Shown one piece after another: positions 1 through 11,859 of a stretch of 64,000 bases of DNA. The translations under genes and the position numbers were made by a program. Numbering within the stretch: the first letter of the stretch is position 1; each line of letters starts with the position of its first letter. The notes below the pieces were generated by a model. The model was not told where the DNA came from, made no database searches, and saw only the letters and a program-made list of their open reading frames with translations. The DNA lies in contig CP128835.1 of the NCBI GenBank assembly GCA_030388825.1, positions 558,001 to 622,000 of the forward strand. Direction: 5' to 3'. Source of the stretch: Rossellomorea sp. AcN35-11 (GTDB lineage Bacteria; Bacillota; Bacilli; Bacillales; Bacillaceae_B).

Positions 1-516
1 GTGAACGACCCGTTCAATTTCGCTTTTTTCATAGACAAGCGTATCCACCGCCACTTCTTCCTGTTTTCCCTGGCGACCAGATGGCTGACCGAAGTACAGT
101 CCCCCCGTCAATTCACGTACAATCACCAAATCTACTTCCTCGACGATTTCCCGCTTCAATGGGGAGGCACCAAGTAAGCTTTCAAATGCTTTCACCGGAC
201 GGATATTGGCGAACAGATCAAACTCTTTGCGAATGGCCAGGAGACCCTTTTCAGGCCTGATCTCTTTCGGGAGATGCTCCCATTTCGGACCTCCCACAGC
301 ACCCAAAAGGACGGCGTCACTCCCTTTACAAAGCTTGATCGTTTCAGGAGGTAACGGTGTACCGAAGCGGTCAACTGCAGCACCGCCGATGTATCCCTTT
401 TCCACTTCGAATTCATGGCCGAACCAATCACCCACTGCCTTCAGCACTTCTAATGCCCCGTCCATAATCTCTTGACCGATACCGTCTCCTGGTAGTACAG
501 CGATTTTTTTCTTCAT
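1..516 (-). CDS. leuB: 3-isopropylmalate dehydrogenase, N-terminal part (runs off left edge)
   Basis: Oxidative decarboxylation of 3-isopropylmalate in leucine synthesis; cytosolic, NAD-dependent. Only the first 172 codons are inside the window; the family is about 365 residues. The start ATG at 516 has an excellent AGGAGG six bases upstream and begins KKKIAVLPGDGIGQEIM, the family N-terminus, with GAVGGPKW and VRELTGGLYFG further on. It is the last visible gene of the ilv-leu operon, 65 bases downstream of leuA. leuC and leuD would be expected beyond the edge. Confidence 0.96.
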   Translation of the reverse strand, partial: MKKKIAVLPGDGIGQEIMDGALEVLKAVGDWFGHEFEVEKGYIGGAAVDRFGTPLPPETIKLCKGSDAVLLGAVGGPKWEHLPKEIRPEKGLLAIRKEFDLFANIRPVKAFESLLGASPLKREIVEEVDLVIVRELTGGLYFGQPSGRQGKQEEVAVDTLVYEKSEIERVVH

Positions 517-581
517 TAGAATTACCTCCTGTTTTTGGATTGATTGGGATTGGGGCCTTTGACTTACAAGACCCCTTTCGT

Positions 582-3198
<2,617 letters not shown>

Positions 3199-3214
3199 CT
3201 ATGTGCAGCTGCTG

Positions 3215-3739
3215 CTAATTCACAATCGAATATTGTTTCAGATCCGTGACCGATTTGCCGTTCCCTCTTGCAAACGCGGTGATGCCTGTACGAGCGATTT
3301 CTTTGATGCCGTAAGGTCTTAACAAGTCAATAATGGCTTCTATCTTGGATGTTTCGCCGGTTACCTGGACGGTGACACTGTCTCTCGCCACATCAATGAT
3401 GGCCGCTCTGAATGGTTCTACGATTCCGTTGATTTCAGATCGTGTCTGTCCCGTGCTCAACACCTTGATGAGTGCAAGTTCCCTTGCAACGACCCCTTGA
3501 TCCGTAATATCCGACACCTTGAGGACATCAATTTGTTTGTGCAGCTGCTTTAGAAGCTGCTCAATTTTACGATCGTCTTCTACATTCACGACAAAGGTCA
3601 TCCTCGAAATCCCTTCGACTTCTGTGTAGCCGACTGAAATGCTTTCAATGTTGAACTGACGCTTTGTAAACAATCCGGTCACCCGATTCAAGACACCGCT
3701 CCGGTTATGGACGAGGGCCGTTACAATCCGTTTCCTCAT
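3215..3739 (-). CDS. ilvN: acetolactate synthase small (regulatory) subunit
   Basis: Regulatory subunit of acetohydroxyacid synthase; binds valine and stimulates the catalytic subunit. The ACT domain is at the N-terminus ([17 protein letters not shown], residues 8-25; FNIESISVG). The C-terminal ACT-like domain has [13 protein letters not shown] and IKEIARTG. Its ATG overlaps the ilvB stop in an ATGA, so the two subunits are probably made in fixed proportion. Its 174 residues are normal for Bacillus. Often called ilvH. Confidence 0.96.
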   Translation of the reverse strand: MRKRIVTALVHNRSGVLNRVTGLFTKRQFNIESISVGYTEVEGISRMTFVVNVEDDRKIEQLLKQLHKQIDVLKVSDITDQGVVARELALIKVLSTGQTRSEINGIVEPFRAAIIDVARDSVTVQVTGETSKIEAIIDLLRPYGIKEIARTGITAFARGNGKSVTDLKQYSIVN

Positions 3740-5457
3740 GGTTTCACTCCTAACATTTCGTGTAATCCTTTTCCTGGAGCCACCATCGGGTAGACATTTT
3801 CCTTAGGGTTCACCCAGCAATCGATGAGGACGGGTTCATCGCTCGTCAAGGCCTCTTTTAACACTGAGTCGACTTCCTCCTGGGTTCTCACTTGATACCC
3901 CTTGATTCCGTATGATTCAGCCAGTTTCACAAAATCGGGCTGGGTGGAGAATACAGATTGTGAGTATCTCTCTTCAAAGAATGTTTCCTGCCACTGTCTC
4001 ACCATCCCGAGCGTACCGTTATTCAGCAGTACCACCTTAACAGGAAGATTCAACTCTTTCAGAAGAACAAGCTCCTGAAGGGTCATCTGGAAACCACCAT
4101 CCCCTACGAAGGCAACCACTGTGCTGGCAGGCTCTGCCAACTGTGCCCCGATCGCTGCCGGAAAACCGAACCCCATGGTGCCAAGTCCTCCGGAAGTGAC
4201 CCAATTATTCGGTTTTTTAAATGAGTAGTATTGAGCTGCCCACATTTGATGCTGGCCTACATCTGTCGTGATGACCGCTTCCCCGTTAGTCATCTCATAC
4301 ACCTGTTCGATGAGTCGTTGAGGAGACAGCACATCATGAGCCTGGTTATACCAGAAAGGATAATCGCGTTTGTATGTCTTCAAATGATGATGCCAGGCAT
4401 CGAAGTCAGGCTTTTCCGCCCTGTGTTGAAGAAGTTTCTCCAGTGCCTGCTTGGCATCGGCTACGATCGGTATGTGTGTATCGACATTCTTTCCGATTTC
4501 AGCCGGGTCGATATCAATGTGGACCACCTTGGCCCTTGGTGCAAAGGTCGTAAGATTTCCGGTTAACCGATCGTCAAACCTGGCGCCGATATTAATCAGC
4601 AAATCACATTCGTGAAGGGCCATATTGCTTGCATAACATCCATGCATACCTGCCATTCCAAGGAACAGCGGGTGATCTGCCGGGAAACCTCCTAAGCCTA
4701 ACAGGGTGTGGATCACCGGTATGTCATATCGCTCTGCGAAAGCTTTCAGTTCTTCCGTTGCCTTCCCGTGAAGCACCCCTGCCCCGGCCAGGATCACTGG
4801 TTGTTTCGACACCCTGATGGCATCGACCAGTTTCTTGATTTGGAGGGGATTGGGATGAAAGTTAGGCTGATACCCCGGTAAGTCCATTTCCACTTCCTGT
4901 AAGGGAAAAGCCTGCTGAAGGGTCAGATCTTTCGGAATGTCGACAAGCACCGGACCGGGTCTTCCCGTAGATGCGATATGGAAGGCTTCCTTTACGATCC
5001 TTGGCAAGTCTTTAATATCCCTGACCTGGTAATTATGCTTTGTGATCGGCATCGTAATGCCCACAACATCAGCTTCCTGAAATGCATCGGTCCCGATGAC
5101 CCCTGAAGCCACCTGTCCTGTAAAAATGACAAGAGGAAGGGAATCCATCATCGCATCTGCAATTCCTGTCACCAGATTCGTCGCTCCAGGTCCCGATGTG
5201 GCAATGACGACACCCGGCCTCCCTGACACCCGCGCATATCCTTCCGCAGCATGGATGGCCCCTTGCTCATGACGGGCGAGTACATGCTTGATCGGAGCCT
5301 TGTATAGAGCATCGTAAATCGGCAATACCGCTCCTCCAGGGTACCCGAAGAGAATCTCGACCTTCTCCTCCTTCAAAGCTTTCATGAGCATATCAGCACC
5401 GTTGACGCTTTCTGTCAGTGTCTGTGAAGCCGGTTCTGCCTCTACCTTCGCTCTCAT
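3736..5457 (-). CDS. ilvB: acetolactate synthase large (catalytic) subunit
   Basis: ThDP-dependent synthase that makes acetolactate or acetohydroxybutyrate from pyruvate. Three ThDP-enzyme domains are visible: the N-terminal PYR domain with the catalytic Glu ([17 protein letters not shown] near residue 62), the central domain ([21 protein letters not shown]), and the C-terminal PP domain with [12 protein letters not shown] near 450 and the metal-binding NN in [11 protein letters not shown]. It has 573 residues. AGGGAGGAGA precedes the ATG. It is the first gene after the T-box at 5565-5866, so its transcription depends on tRNA charging. Confidence 0.97.
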   Translation of the reverse strand: MRAKVEAEPASQTLTESVNGADMLMKALKEEKVEILFGYPGGAVLPIYDALYKAPIKHVLARHEQGAIHAAEGYARVSGRPGVVIATSGPGATNLVTGIADAMMDSLPLVIFTGQVASGVIGTDAFQEADVVGITMPITKHNYQVRDIKDLPRIVKEAFHIASTGRPGPVLVDIPKDLTLQQAFPLQEVEMDLPGYQPNFHPNPLQIKKLVDAIRVSKQPVILAGAGVLHGKATEELKAFAERYDIPVIHTLLGLGGFPADHPLFLGMAGMHGCYASNMALHECDLLINIGARFDDRLTGNLTTFAPRAKVVHIDIDPAEIGKNVDTHIPIVADAKQALEKLLQHRAEKPDFDAWHHHLKTYKRDYPFWYNQAHDVLSPQRLIEQVYEMTNGEAVITTDVGQHQMWAAQYYSFKKPNNWVTSGGLGTMGFGFPAAIGAQLAEPASTVVAFVGDGGFQMTLQELVLLKELNLPVKVVLLNNGTLGMVRQWQETFFEERYSQSVFSTQPDFVKLAESYGIKGYQVRTQEEVDSVLKEALTSDEPVLIDCWVNPKENVYPMVAPGKGLHEMLGVKP

Positions 5458-5564
5458 TTCCTATCTCCTCCCTTTATTGGACTGCTTGGTTTATGACCTT
5501 GATCCTCTGACCGCGGAACTTTACACCACAATATGATCAATCATTACTGATTAAGCAATTTTAC

Positions 5565-5866
5565 AAACAAAATAGACCTTTCCACCCACTACGACAGAGT
5601 TCATCTTTCGCAGGGGCGAAAAGGTCTTAGATCCTTTCCACGGTACCACCCTCATTCAGAGATGACAGATATCATCTCCCTCAGCAGGCTGATCGGTTTC
5701 ACCAGCCTTTGTTTTTGTAACGAGTATCATCTACTCGACCGTTCCTACTTGATTCGTTCAGAACGACACTCAGAGGGGATGTCGGTATTGGATGTATTAC
5801 TGGTTTGCAGCACCACCAGCTCTCTGAAAATACGATTTCCAATCCTTTTGCCTCTTCAACGCTTTC
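5565..5866 (-). promoter_or_regulatory. T-box leader controlling ilvBNC-leuAB
   Basis: Read on the minus strand, this begins right after the ilvD stop. It has the stem I signatures AGAGAGCTGGTGGT and AAACCAGTA, the T-box bulge AGGGTGGTACCGTGG at 5638-5653, and then a terminator whose arms (AGACCTTTTCGCCC and GGGTGGAAAGGTCT) compete with the antiterminator, followed by a T-rich stretch near 5570. The specifier is probably ATC (isoleucine) in GACATCCCCTCTGAG; CTC for leucine, as in B. subtilis ilv-leu, is not seen there. A long artificial reading frame from broken ilvD runs through it and is not coding. Confidence 0.95.
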
Positions 5867-5868
5867 CA

Positions 5869-7537
5869 TTATTCCGTTTTCAAGATACCACCTGTACTGG
5901 CCGATGTTACCAGCTTGGCATATCGAGCCAAGTAGCCTTTTTTGATCTTTGGAGGGGGGCTGTACCCACTCCTTCTGTCTGAATTGAAGTTCTGTTTCTG
6001 AAACCATAAGGGAAATCGTCCGGTTCGTGAGATCGATGAAGATGGGATCTCCATTTTCCACCACTCCGATCGGTCCACCTTCAGCGGCCTCAGGTGAGAC
6101 ATGACCGATGGAAATCCCTCTGGATGCCCCTGAAAACCGCCCGTCTGTCATGAGGGCGACTTTCTTTTCAAGACCCCTCCCTGCAATGGCTGCTGTCGGC
6201 GCCAGCATCTCGGGCATTCCCGGGCCACCCTTTGGTCCTTCATACCTGATCACCACTACATGGCCTTCTTTTACTTCTCCACTCTCGATGCCGGCAAGGG
6301 CGTCATCCTGGGATTCGTATACAATCGCTTCACCCATGAAGGTTTTGATCGAGGGGTCTACTGCCCCTACCTTGATGACCCCGCCGTTTGGAGCGATATT
6401 CCCGAATAGGACGGATAATCCCCCGACTGGACTGTGGGCATTTTCCCTGCGCCGAATCACATCATCATTCTGAATTTGAGCATCTTTTACATTTTCATAC
6501 AGGGATTTTCCTGTAACGGTGATTCGGTCTTTGTGTACAGCTTCCATTTCACAAAGCTCTTTAATGATGGCGCTGACCCCTCCGGCATTGTGAACATCCT
6601 GCATGGAGTAATCAGATGCCGGACTGATCTTGGATAAATACGGTACTCTTTCTGCCACTTTATTGATCCGGTTGATGTCGTAATCAATTTCCGCCTCATT
6701 GGCGATGGCCAGTGTGTGCAGGACCGTATTGGTTGAACCTCCCATTGCCATGTCTAATGCAAAGGCATCGTCGATGGTATCTTCCGTTATGATATCTCTT
6801 GGTTTAATATCCTTCTTCACCATTTCGACTAAATACCTGGCTGCATCCTTGATTAATTGATGGCGTTCTTCAGAAGTAGCCACAATCGTCCCATTACCCG
6901 GAGGAGCCATCCCGAGCATCTCCATCAGGGAGTTCATGGAGTTAGCCGTGAACATCCCCGAGCATGATCCGCAAGTCGGACATGCATTGGTTTCGATGTC
7001 GAGAAGCTGTTCAGCCGTCATTCTTCCTGACTGATGGGCACCCACTCCTTCAAAAACGGACACGAGTGATAATGGCTTTCCTTCGCTAGAGACACCTGCC
7101 TCCATCGGTCCACCCGACACAAAGACGGAAGGGACATTTGTCCGGACCGAAGCCATGAGCATTCCCGGTGTGATTTTGTCACAGTTTGGAATATAGAAAA
7201 CGCCGTCGAACCAGTGGGCATTGATGACGGTCTCTGCTGAATCGGCAATCAGCTCCCGGCTCGGCAATGAATATCTCATCCCGATATGTCCCATGGCGAT
7301 CCCGTCGTCAACGCCGATCGTATTGAACTCGAACGGGATACCGCCTGCTTCTCGGATCGCTTCTTTCACCACCTGGGCAAATCCGTTTAAATGCATGTGA
7401 CCTGGAATGATATCGATATAAGAGTTACACACCCCGATAAACGGTTTCTCAAGGTCTTCAAGTTTCACTCCCGTCGCATAGAGTAAACTGCGGTGGGGAG
7501 CACGGTCGATTCCTTTCTTAATCATGTCACTTCTCAC
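5869..7537 (-). pseudogene. ilvD: dihydroxy-acid dehydratase, one +1 frameshift near the C-terminus
   Basis: Fe-S dehydratase that forms the 2-oxo acids of valine and isoleucine. Start is the GTG at 7537 with GGAGG seven bases upstream. Cluster ligands are visible in [10 protein letters not shown] and [19 protein letters not shown] (about residue 190), and [12 protein letters not shown] near 500. After KEWVQP the frame is lost in a run of six G at 5954-5959 (plus strand). With one base fewer the frame continues as [20 protein letters not shown] and ends GGILKTE with TAA at 5869, exactly the family C-terminus. As read, translation would run to 5699 across the T-box. Probably a sequencing over-call in a working gene. 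Gap to ilvE is 15 bases. Confidence 0.93.
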
Positions 7538-7552
7538 GCCATCACCTCCAAC

Positions 7553-8452
7553 TTAGCCAACTTGCGCATTCTGTTTGTAAACTTTTCTTCCATCCTGCGT
7601 GACAGTGTTTCTGAATTCCTGCAATAATTGGTTTGTATACTCTCCAGGTTTACCTTCTCCGATCACCCGCCCGTCAACTTTTACAACGGCAATGACTTCG
7701 GCGGCAGTCCCTGTCAAGAAAACCTCATCTGCTGTATACACATCGTGACGGGTAAAGACTTCTTCCCTCATTTCAAATCCTAATTTCCCTGCAATTTCGA
7801 TGATGGCATTACGGGTGATGCCTTCAAGTGCCCCAACATACCCTGGAGGTGTGAGGATCTTTCCTTTCTTCACAATAAAGATGTTATCTGCCGAACCTTC
7901 TGCCACATATCCTTGGTCGTTCAGCATCAATGCTTCGCTTACACCTGCAAGGTTTGCTTCGATTTTAACGAGAATATTATTCAAATAGTTTAAGGATTTC
8001 ACCTTAGGTGAAAGGACATCCGCACGATTTCGACGGCTCGCTACCGTGACGATATCGATTCCTGTCTCGTATAAGCTTTTCGGGAACAGGGATAATTGTT
8101 CGGCAATGACGATGATCTGCGGCTTCCTACAAGTAAATGGATCCAGTCCCAAGTTTCCGACACCCCTGGAAATGACCACCCGTATGTAGGCATTCTCAAG
8201 CTTATTCTTTTTCAATGTATCAACGATGATGTCACACATCTCTTCTTTGGATACTTCGATAGTCAACATGATGGATTTTGCTGAGTCATAAAGGCGATCA
8301 ACATGTTCTTCTAGACGGAACACATTCCCATCGTACATTCGAATCCCTTCAAACACTCCATCTCCATATAGAAAACCATGGTCGTACACAGATACAACTG
8401 CGTCTTCCTTTTTTACAAATTGTCCGTCTAAGTAGATCCACTGTTCGTTCAT
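7553..8452 (-). CDS. ilvE: branched-chain amino acid aminotransferase (class IV PLP enzyme)
   Basis: Last step of valine, leucine and isoleucine synthesis, and first step of their catabolism. Fold-type IV motifs: DHGFLYGDGVFEGIR (residues 20-34), the PLP lysine in SPKVKSLNYLNNI (about 155), EALMLNDQGYVAEGSADNIF (about 190) and TGTAAEV. The product has 299 residues from the ATG at 8452, nine bases after AGGAAAGG; an ATG nine bases earlier sits too close to that site. First gene of the operon, with the promoter and cre site immediately upstream. Confidence 0.95.
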   Translation of the reverse strand: MNEQWIYLDGQFVKKEDAVVSVYDHGFLYGDGVFEGIRMYDGNVFRLEEHVDRLYDSAKSIMLTIEVSKEEMCDIIVDTLKKNKLENAYIRVVISRGVGNLGLDPFTCRKPQIIVIAEQLSLFPKSLYETGIDIVTVASRRNRADVLSPKVKSLNYLNNILVKIEANLAGVSEALMLNDQGYVAEGSADNIFIVKKGKILTPPGYVGALEGITRNAIIEIAGKLGFEMREEVFTRHDVYTADEVFLTGTAAEVIAVVKVDGRVIGEGKPGEYTNQLLQEFRNTVTQDGRKVYKQNAQVG

Positions 8453-8487
8453 GTTAATCATTCCTTTCCTGATGAGAAATTTATTTG

Positions 8488-8502
8488 ATTATTCTGAATT
8501 TT
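8488..8502 (-). promoter_or_regulatory. CodY-like box in the ilvE leader
   Basis: Minus strand AAAATTCAGAATAAT matches the CodY consensus AATTTTCWGAAAATT at 11 of 15 positions. It lies between the predicted transcription start and the ilvE start codon, where a repressor could act as a roadblock. CodY control of ilv-leu is established in B. subtilis; this particular site is inferred from the match only. Confidence 0.45.
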
Positions 8503-8605
8503 AATTTTGCAACGAAGGTCCGTTGACTTGGAACCTGTTGAGCAGGTGGTTTGGTTGGGTTGTTCCTGCCGATTCCTGCTGGCTCAGATATTTTTATTGA
8601 GGACA

Positions 8606-8634
8606 ATATTACTCCCGTTTTGAAGGAAGGTCAA
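8606..8634 (-). promoter_or_regulatory. sigma-A promoter of the ilvE-ilvD operon
   Basis: On the minus strand, -35 TTGACC (8629-8634), a 17-base spacer and -10 TAATAT (8606-8611). It gives a leader of about 145 nt before ilvE that carries no T-box motif. This is the only strong sigma-A match I found upstream of ilvE. Confidence 0.75.
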
Positions 8635-8680
8635 CAGGCTTTTTGTAAATTGTTTGACTATTTAGATTAATCTGATAGTA

Positions 8681-8694
8681 AGTAAACGCTTACA
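8681..8694 (-). promoter_or_regulatory. CcpA cre site upstream of ilvE
   Basis: TGTAAGCGTTTACT on the minus strand fits the cre consensus TGWAARCGYTWNCW at every position. Its centre lies about 90 bases upstream of the predicted start of transcription, a position typical for CcpA activation rather than repression, as known for the B. subtilis ilv-leu promoter. Confidence 0.8.
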
Positions 8695-8699
8695 TCTTT

Positions 8700-9110
8700 G
8701 TCCTGATGGAGTTTGTTGGAAGATAAAATTTTTTTGAATTTTTTTCTTTTGGTGGATGAACGATTATTCATTTTCAGGTTTGACGATCGGATGAGATTAT
8801 TCGACAAAATCCTATGATCACGGGGGTTGGGGAGTTTACTCCTATCTGGTGGAGACGTTGGAGATTCTCATTGACTAATCATAATTGAGAATCATTTTCT
8901 TCATTAATGAGATGGATTGAATACTTATTCAATCAGCTGAACGTCATTCAATGGACAGCTGATCGGGTTGATAATCAATGGATTTTCACAGAAAGAAATG
9001 AATGCATTCAGGTAATCCTTCATTCCTTATGTCTAACATTTTTGAATAATCTTACGCTCATACAAATAATCCTCCCGGCATGCAAAAGGTCTTTTTTAAA
9101 CTTTCTATAA
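8700..9110. other. AT-rich intergenic stretch without a convincing gene; one Fur-like box
   Basis: About 400 bases between the ilvE promoter region and the hmgA terminator. The only long frame (8907-9110, plus) has no ribosome site and no protein-like composition. TGAGAATCATTTTCT at 8886-8900 matches the Fur 7-1-7 box TGATAATNATTATCA at 12 of 15 positions, 10 bases after a TTGACT, but no gene follows it. Confidence 0.4.
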
Positions 9111-9112
9111 AT

Positions 9113-9166
9113 AAAAAAGAATCAATCCATATGAACCTGACGGCCTTTTGGATTGATTCTTTTTTT
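9113..9166. terminator. bidirectional terminator after hmgA
   Basis: Perfect 16-base inverted repeat AAAAAAGAATCAATCC / GGATTGATTCTTTTTT with a 21-base loop, followed by T on one strand and preceded by A on the other. It ends the tyrosine operon on the minus strand. Confidence 0.9.
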
Positions 9167-10310
9167 ATACCCATGTAAACATATAATTAGGATCTTCGAC
9201 ATCCTTTGCTTTCTTAACGATCTTCAACGGTTTGAACGTATCGATCATCACGGCAAGCTCCAGGGTCTCCTCTTTCCCGATACTGGCTTCCGTCGTTCCG
9301 GGATGAGGACCATGTGGGATTCCGCTGGGATGAAGGGTGATGGATCCTTCCTTGATCCCCTTCCGGCTCATGAAGTTTCCTTCCACATAGTAAAGGAGCT
9401 CATCACTGTTCACGTTACTGTGATTATATGGTGCCGGTATTGCTTCCGGATGGTAGTCATACAGTCTTGGAACGAATGAGCACACAACAAAGTTATGTCC
9501 TTCAAATGTCTGATGGACCGGCGGCGGCTGGTGGACACGTCCCGTGATCGGCTCGAAGTCCTCGATGTTGAATACCCACGGATACAGATAGCCATCCCAG
9601 CCGACTACATCTAATGGATGATGATTTAATACGTGGGAATGAAGCGCACCCCTTGATTTCGTGATGACTTCGAATTCGCCTTCTTCATTCATGGTTTCAA
9701 GATTTTCCGGTCCCCGTAAATCACGTTCACAAAACGGACTGTGCTCTAATAACTGTCCGTATTCATTCCGATAACGACGGGGGGTGGTGATCTGACTGAA
9801 GGACTCAACGACCAGCATTTTCGTCTCTTCTTCAGGCACGACACGGTAAATGGTTCCGATAGGAATCACAACGTAATCCCCTTTTCCATAGGAGATCGTT
9901 CCGAACATCGTCTCTACCTTCCCCTTGCCAAAATGGATATACAGCATTTCATCTCCGTCTCCATTGCGGTAATAGCTACTCATCTCTTCTGTCACAAGGG
10001 CGGTTCCGATCAAGAGATCCGAATTGCCCAGTAAATATTCCCGGCTATTTAACGCACAGCCCTTCTTCTCGACCCGATCTGTAAAGAAATGTCGATGGCG
10101 AAGAGCACCCGCTTCCTCAAACTCCGGCAAATAACTCCCTAAATAGTCTGTCTTCGCCACAGCCGTCGGTAAATGATGGTGATACAGGATAGACTGAGTT
10201 CCCGAGAACCCCTTTGTACCCATGACCTGCTCCCTGTAAAGCGTGCCATCTTCCTTTTTAAACATGGTGTGACGTTTGTGAGGTATTTTCCCCATCTGAC
10301 GATAATACAT
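9165..10310 (-). CDS. hmgA: homogentisate 1,2-dioxygenase
   Basis: Opens the aromatic ring of homogentisate to maleylacetoacetate with O2 and Fe(II). Cupin-fold enzyme of 381 residues from the ATG at 10310, which follows GAGAGGAGGAG. Visible family segments: YYRQMGKIPHKRHTMF at the start, FGKGDYVVIPIGTIYRV-like cupin strand near 165, and the His-rich metal site HPSGIPHGPHPG near 345. Its start lies inside the last 53 bases of the fumarylacetoacetase gene. Sits with hppD, an aminotransferase and fahA in a single tyrosine pathway block. Confidence 0.95.
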   Translation of the reverse strand: MYYRQMGKIPHKRHTMFKKEDGTLYREQVMGTKGFSGTQSILYHHHLPTAVAKTDYLGSYLPEFEEAGALRHRHFFTDRVEKKGCALNSREYLLGNSDLLIGTALVTEEMSSYYRNGDGDEMLYIHFGKGKVETMFGTISYGKGDYVVIPIGTIYRVVPEEETKMLVVESFSQITTPRRYRNEYGQLLEHSPFCERDLRGPENLETMNEEGEFEVITKSRGALHSHVLNHHPLDVVGWDGYLYPWVFNIEDFEPITGRVHQPPPVHQTFEGHNFVVCSFVPRLYDYHPEAIPAPYNHSNVNSDELLYYVEGNFMSRKGIKEGSITLHPSGIPHGPHPGTTEASIGKEETLELAVMIDTFKPLKIVKKAKDVEDPNYMFTWV

Positions 10311-11241
10311 GGTTCTCCTCCTCTCTTCTGTTTGCAATCGTATTGCGAAGAACTCCCAATCCGCTGATTTCCAATTCCACCACATCGCCCGGCATTAACC
10401 ACGGATGGGTTTCAGGACCCAGCTCTAAAATGCATCCAGTCCCGACAGTTCCTGATCCGATCACCTCACCCGGATACAGGGTGACGTCTTTCGAGGCCCG
10501 CTCGATCATTTCTGCAAAAGTATAATGGATATCTTGATAATTCCCCTTGGATAATAGCTTCCCGTTCACTTTTGCCGTCATTGTCAGGTCAAAACGGTCT
10601 TTCTTCCGATACGTCTCCAGTTCTTCCTTCGTGACTAAATATGGTCCCATGGATGTGGCAAAGTCCTTGCCTTTTGCAGGACCCAGTCCTACTTTCATTT
10701 CGTGCCTCTGTATATCCCGTGCACTCCAGTCGTTCAAAATAAAATATCCATATATATAGTCTTCGGCCCTGTCCCTTGAGATGTTACTGCCTTCTTTACC
10801 GATGACGCAGGCGATTTCCAGCTCATAATCCAGCCACTGACAGCCTTCAGGTTTTTCGATGGAATCGCCGTGTCCTTTCACAGCTAAATGATTCGTGAAA
10901 TAAAAGACAGGGATGTCATACCATTCCGGCACCACATCGAGCCCTCTCCGTTTACGCGCCGTTTTCACATGCTCTTCAAACGCATAGAAATCCCGAATGC
11001 TCACAGGCCTCGGAATCGGGGACTTCAGTGTGACATCACGTAATGAATGGACTCCCTCCTCCCCCTCGGAGAAAGGTCCGAGTCCCTTGATCCGTTTATG
11101 GCCGTCCTCTCCAAGATCGATGATGGCTAACATATCTTTAGGGAGCAAGCCGTTACTCACAGCATGGATGTCTGCGACAAGCTCACCATGGACGATCCCT
11201 GCCCTTACTTCACCTTTGTTTTCAAAGCTAACAAGCTTCAC
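10258..11241 (-). CDS. fumarylacetoacetate hydrolase family protein
   Basis: Probably hydrolyses fumarylacetoacetate (or maleylacetoacetate) to fumarate and acetoacetate, the last step of tyrosine breakdown. The FAH catalytic domain is visible: DFYAFEEHVK near residue 88, metal-binding acids in WLDYELEIACVIGK (about 142) and NDWSARDIQRHEM (about 172), GPAKGKDFATSMGP, and GTVGTGCILE. 327 residues. The last 20 residues overlap the hmgA start and look like an unconserved tail. No maleylacetoacetate isomerase gene accompanies it. Confidence 0.88.
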   Translation of the reverse strand: MKLVSFENKGEVRAGIVHGELVADIHAVSNGLLPKDMLAIIDLGEDGHKRIKGLGPFSEGEEGVHSLRDVTLKSPIPRPVSIRDFYAFEEHVKTARKRRGLDVVPEWYDIPVFYFTNHLAVKGHGDSIEKPEGCQWLDYELEIACVIGKEGSNISRDRAEDYIYGYFILNDWSARDIQRHEMKVGLGPAKGKDFATSMGPYLVTKEELETYRKKDRFDLTMTAKVNGKLLSKGNYQDIHYTFAEMIERASKDVTLYPGEVIGSGTVGTGCILELGPETHPWLMPGDVVELEISGLGVLRNTIANRREEENHVLSSDGENTSQTSHHV

Positions 11242-11247
11242 GTGTCA

Positions 11248-11859
11248 TCACCTTTTTCGAATCAATTCAAATGAATCGGATAATGGTTTGGTGTACATTT
11301 GACCCGCCAGTCTTCCTACGGGCTTGAGTTTCTCAGAATCTATTTTCCCATCATGATAGAGTTCGTCATCGACCCTCACACACTCTACCTTTCCGATGAC
11401 CAGACTTCCTGCACCAGGATGATCGCCGAAGTGAAGCACCTCATGAAGGACGCATTCCAGCTGCACCTTGCTTTCGGATACTCCCGGCGGCTTTACGGTG
11501 TGGGACTCTTTCTTCGTCAGACCGACTTGTTCGAACTCATCGACGCAGGATTCAAATTCAATGGCACAGTCATTCATCTTCTCCGCAAACTCTTCGCTTA
11601 CAATATTGATGACAAACTCCTTCGTTTTCTCGATGTTTTCAAGGGTATCCTTCTTACTGCCATCCTTCCCCCTTCTCATTGGGGAGAAGCAGACAAGCAT
11701 GGGGTCGGCGCAAATTGCCGTAAAGAAGCTGTATGGGGCCAGATTCGCATTCCCATCTTCGTCCAGGGATGAAACAAAGGCTATTGGTCTCGGCAAAATC
11801 GAGCCAATCATCAGTTTGTAGGCCGCCTGCCACTCGAGGGTCTCTGGTTTGATATCCAT
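11248..11859 (-). CDS. flavin reductase-like FMN-binding protein
   Basis: 203 residues of the split-barrel flavin reductase family (DIM6/NTAB type): IGSILPRPIAFVSSLDEDG near residue 18, NLAPYSFFTAICADPMLV, then TLENIEKTKEFVINIV and GDHPGAGSLVIGKV. Such proteins bind FMN and often supply reduced flavin to an oxygenase. It lies between the aminotransferase and fahA with only six bases to the next gene, so it is co-transcribed with the tyrosine pathway. Its exact role there is unknown; none of the neighbouring dioxygenases needs flavin. Confidence 0.82.
   Translation of the reverse strand: MDIKPETLEWQAAYKLMIGSILPRPIAFVSSLDEDGNANLAPYSFFTAICADPMLVCFSPMRRGKDGSKKDTLENIEKTKEFVINIVSEEFAEKMNDCAIEFESCVDEFEQVGLTKKESHTVKPPGVSESKVQLECVLHEVLHFGDHPGAGSLVIGKVECVRVDDELYHDGKIDSEKLKPVGRLAGQMYTKPLSDSFELIRKR

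Noticed and set aside
5699..5868. C-terminal extension of IlvD
   Set aside because: It appears only after the frameshift and runs through the T-box; the homologous end is at 5869 in the other frame.
8907..9110. 67-residue plus-strand reading frame
   Set aside because: No ribosome binding site and no protein-like features; its end overlaps the terminator region.
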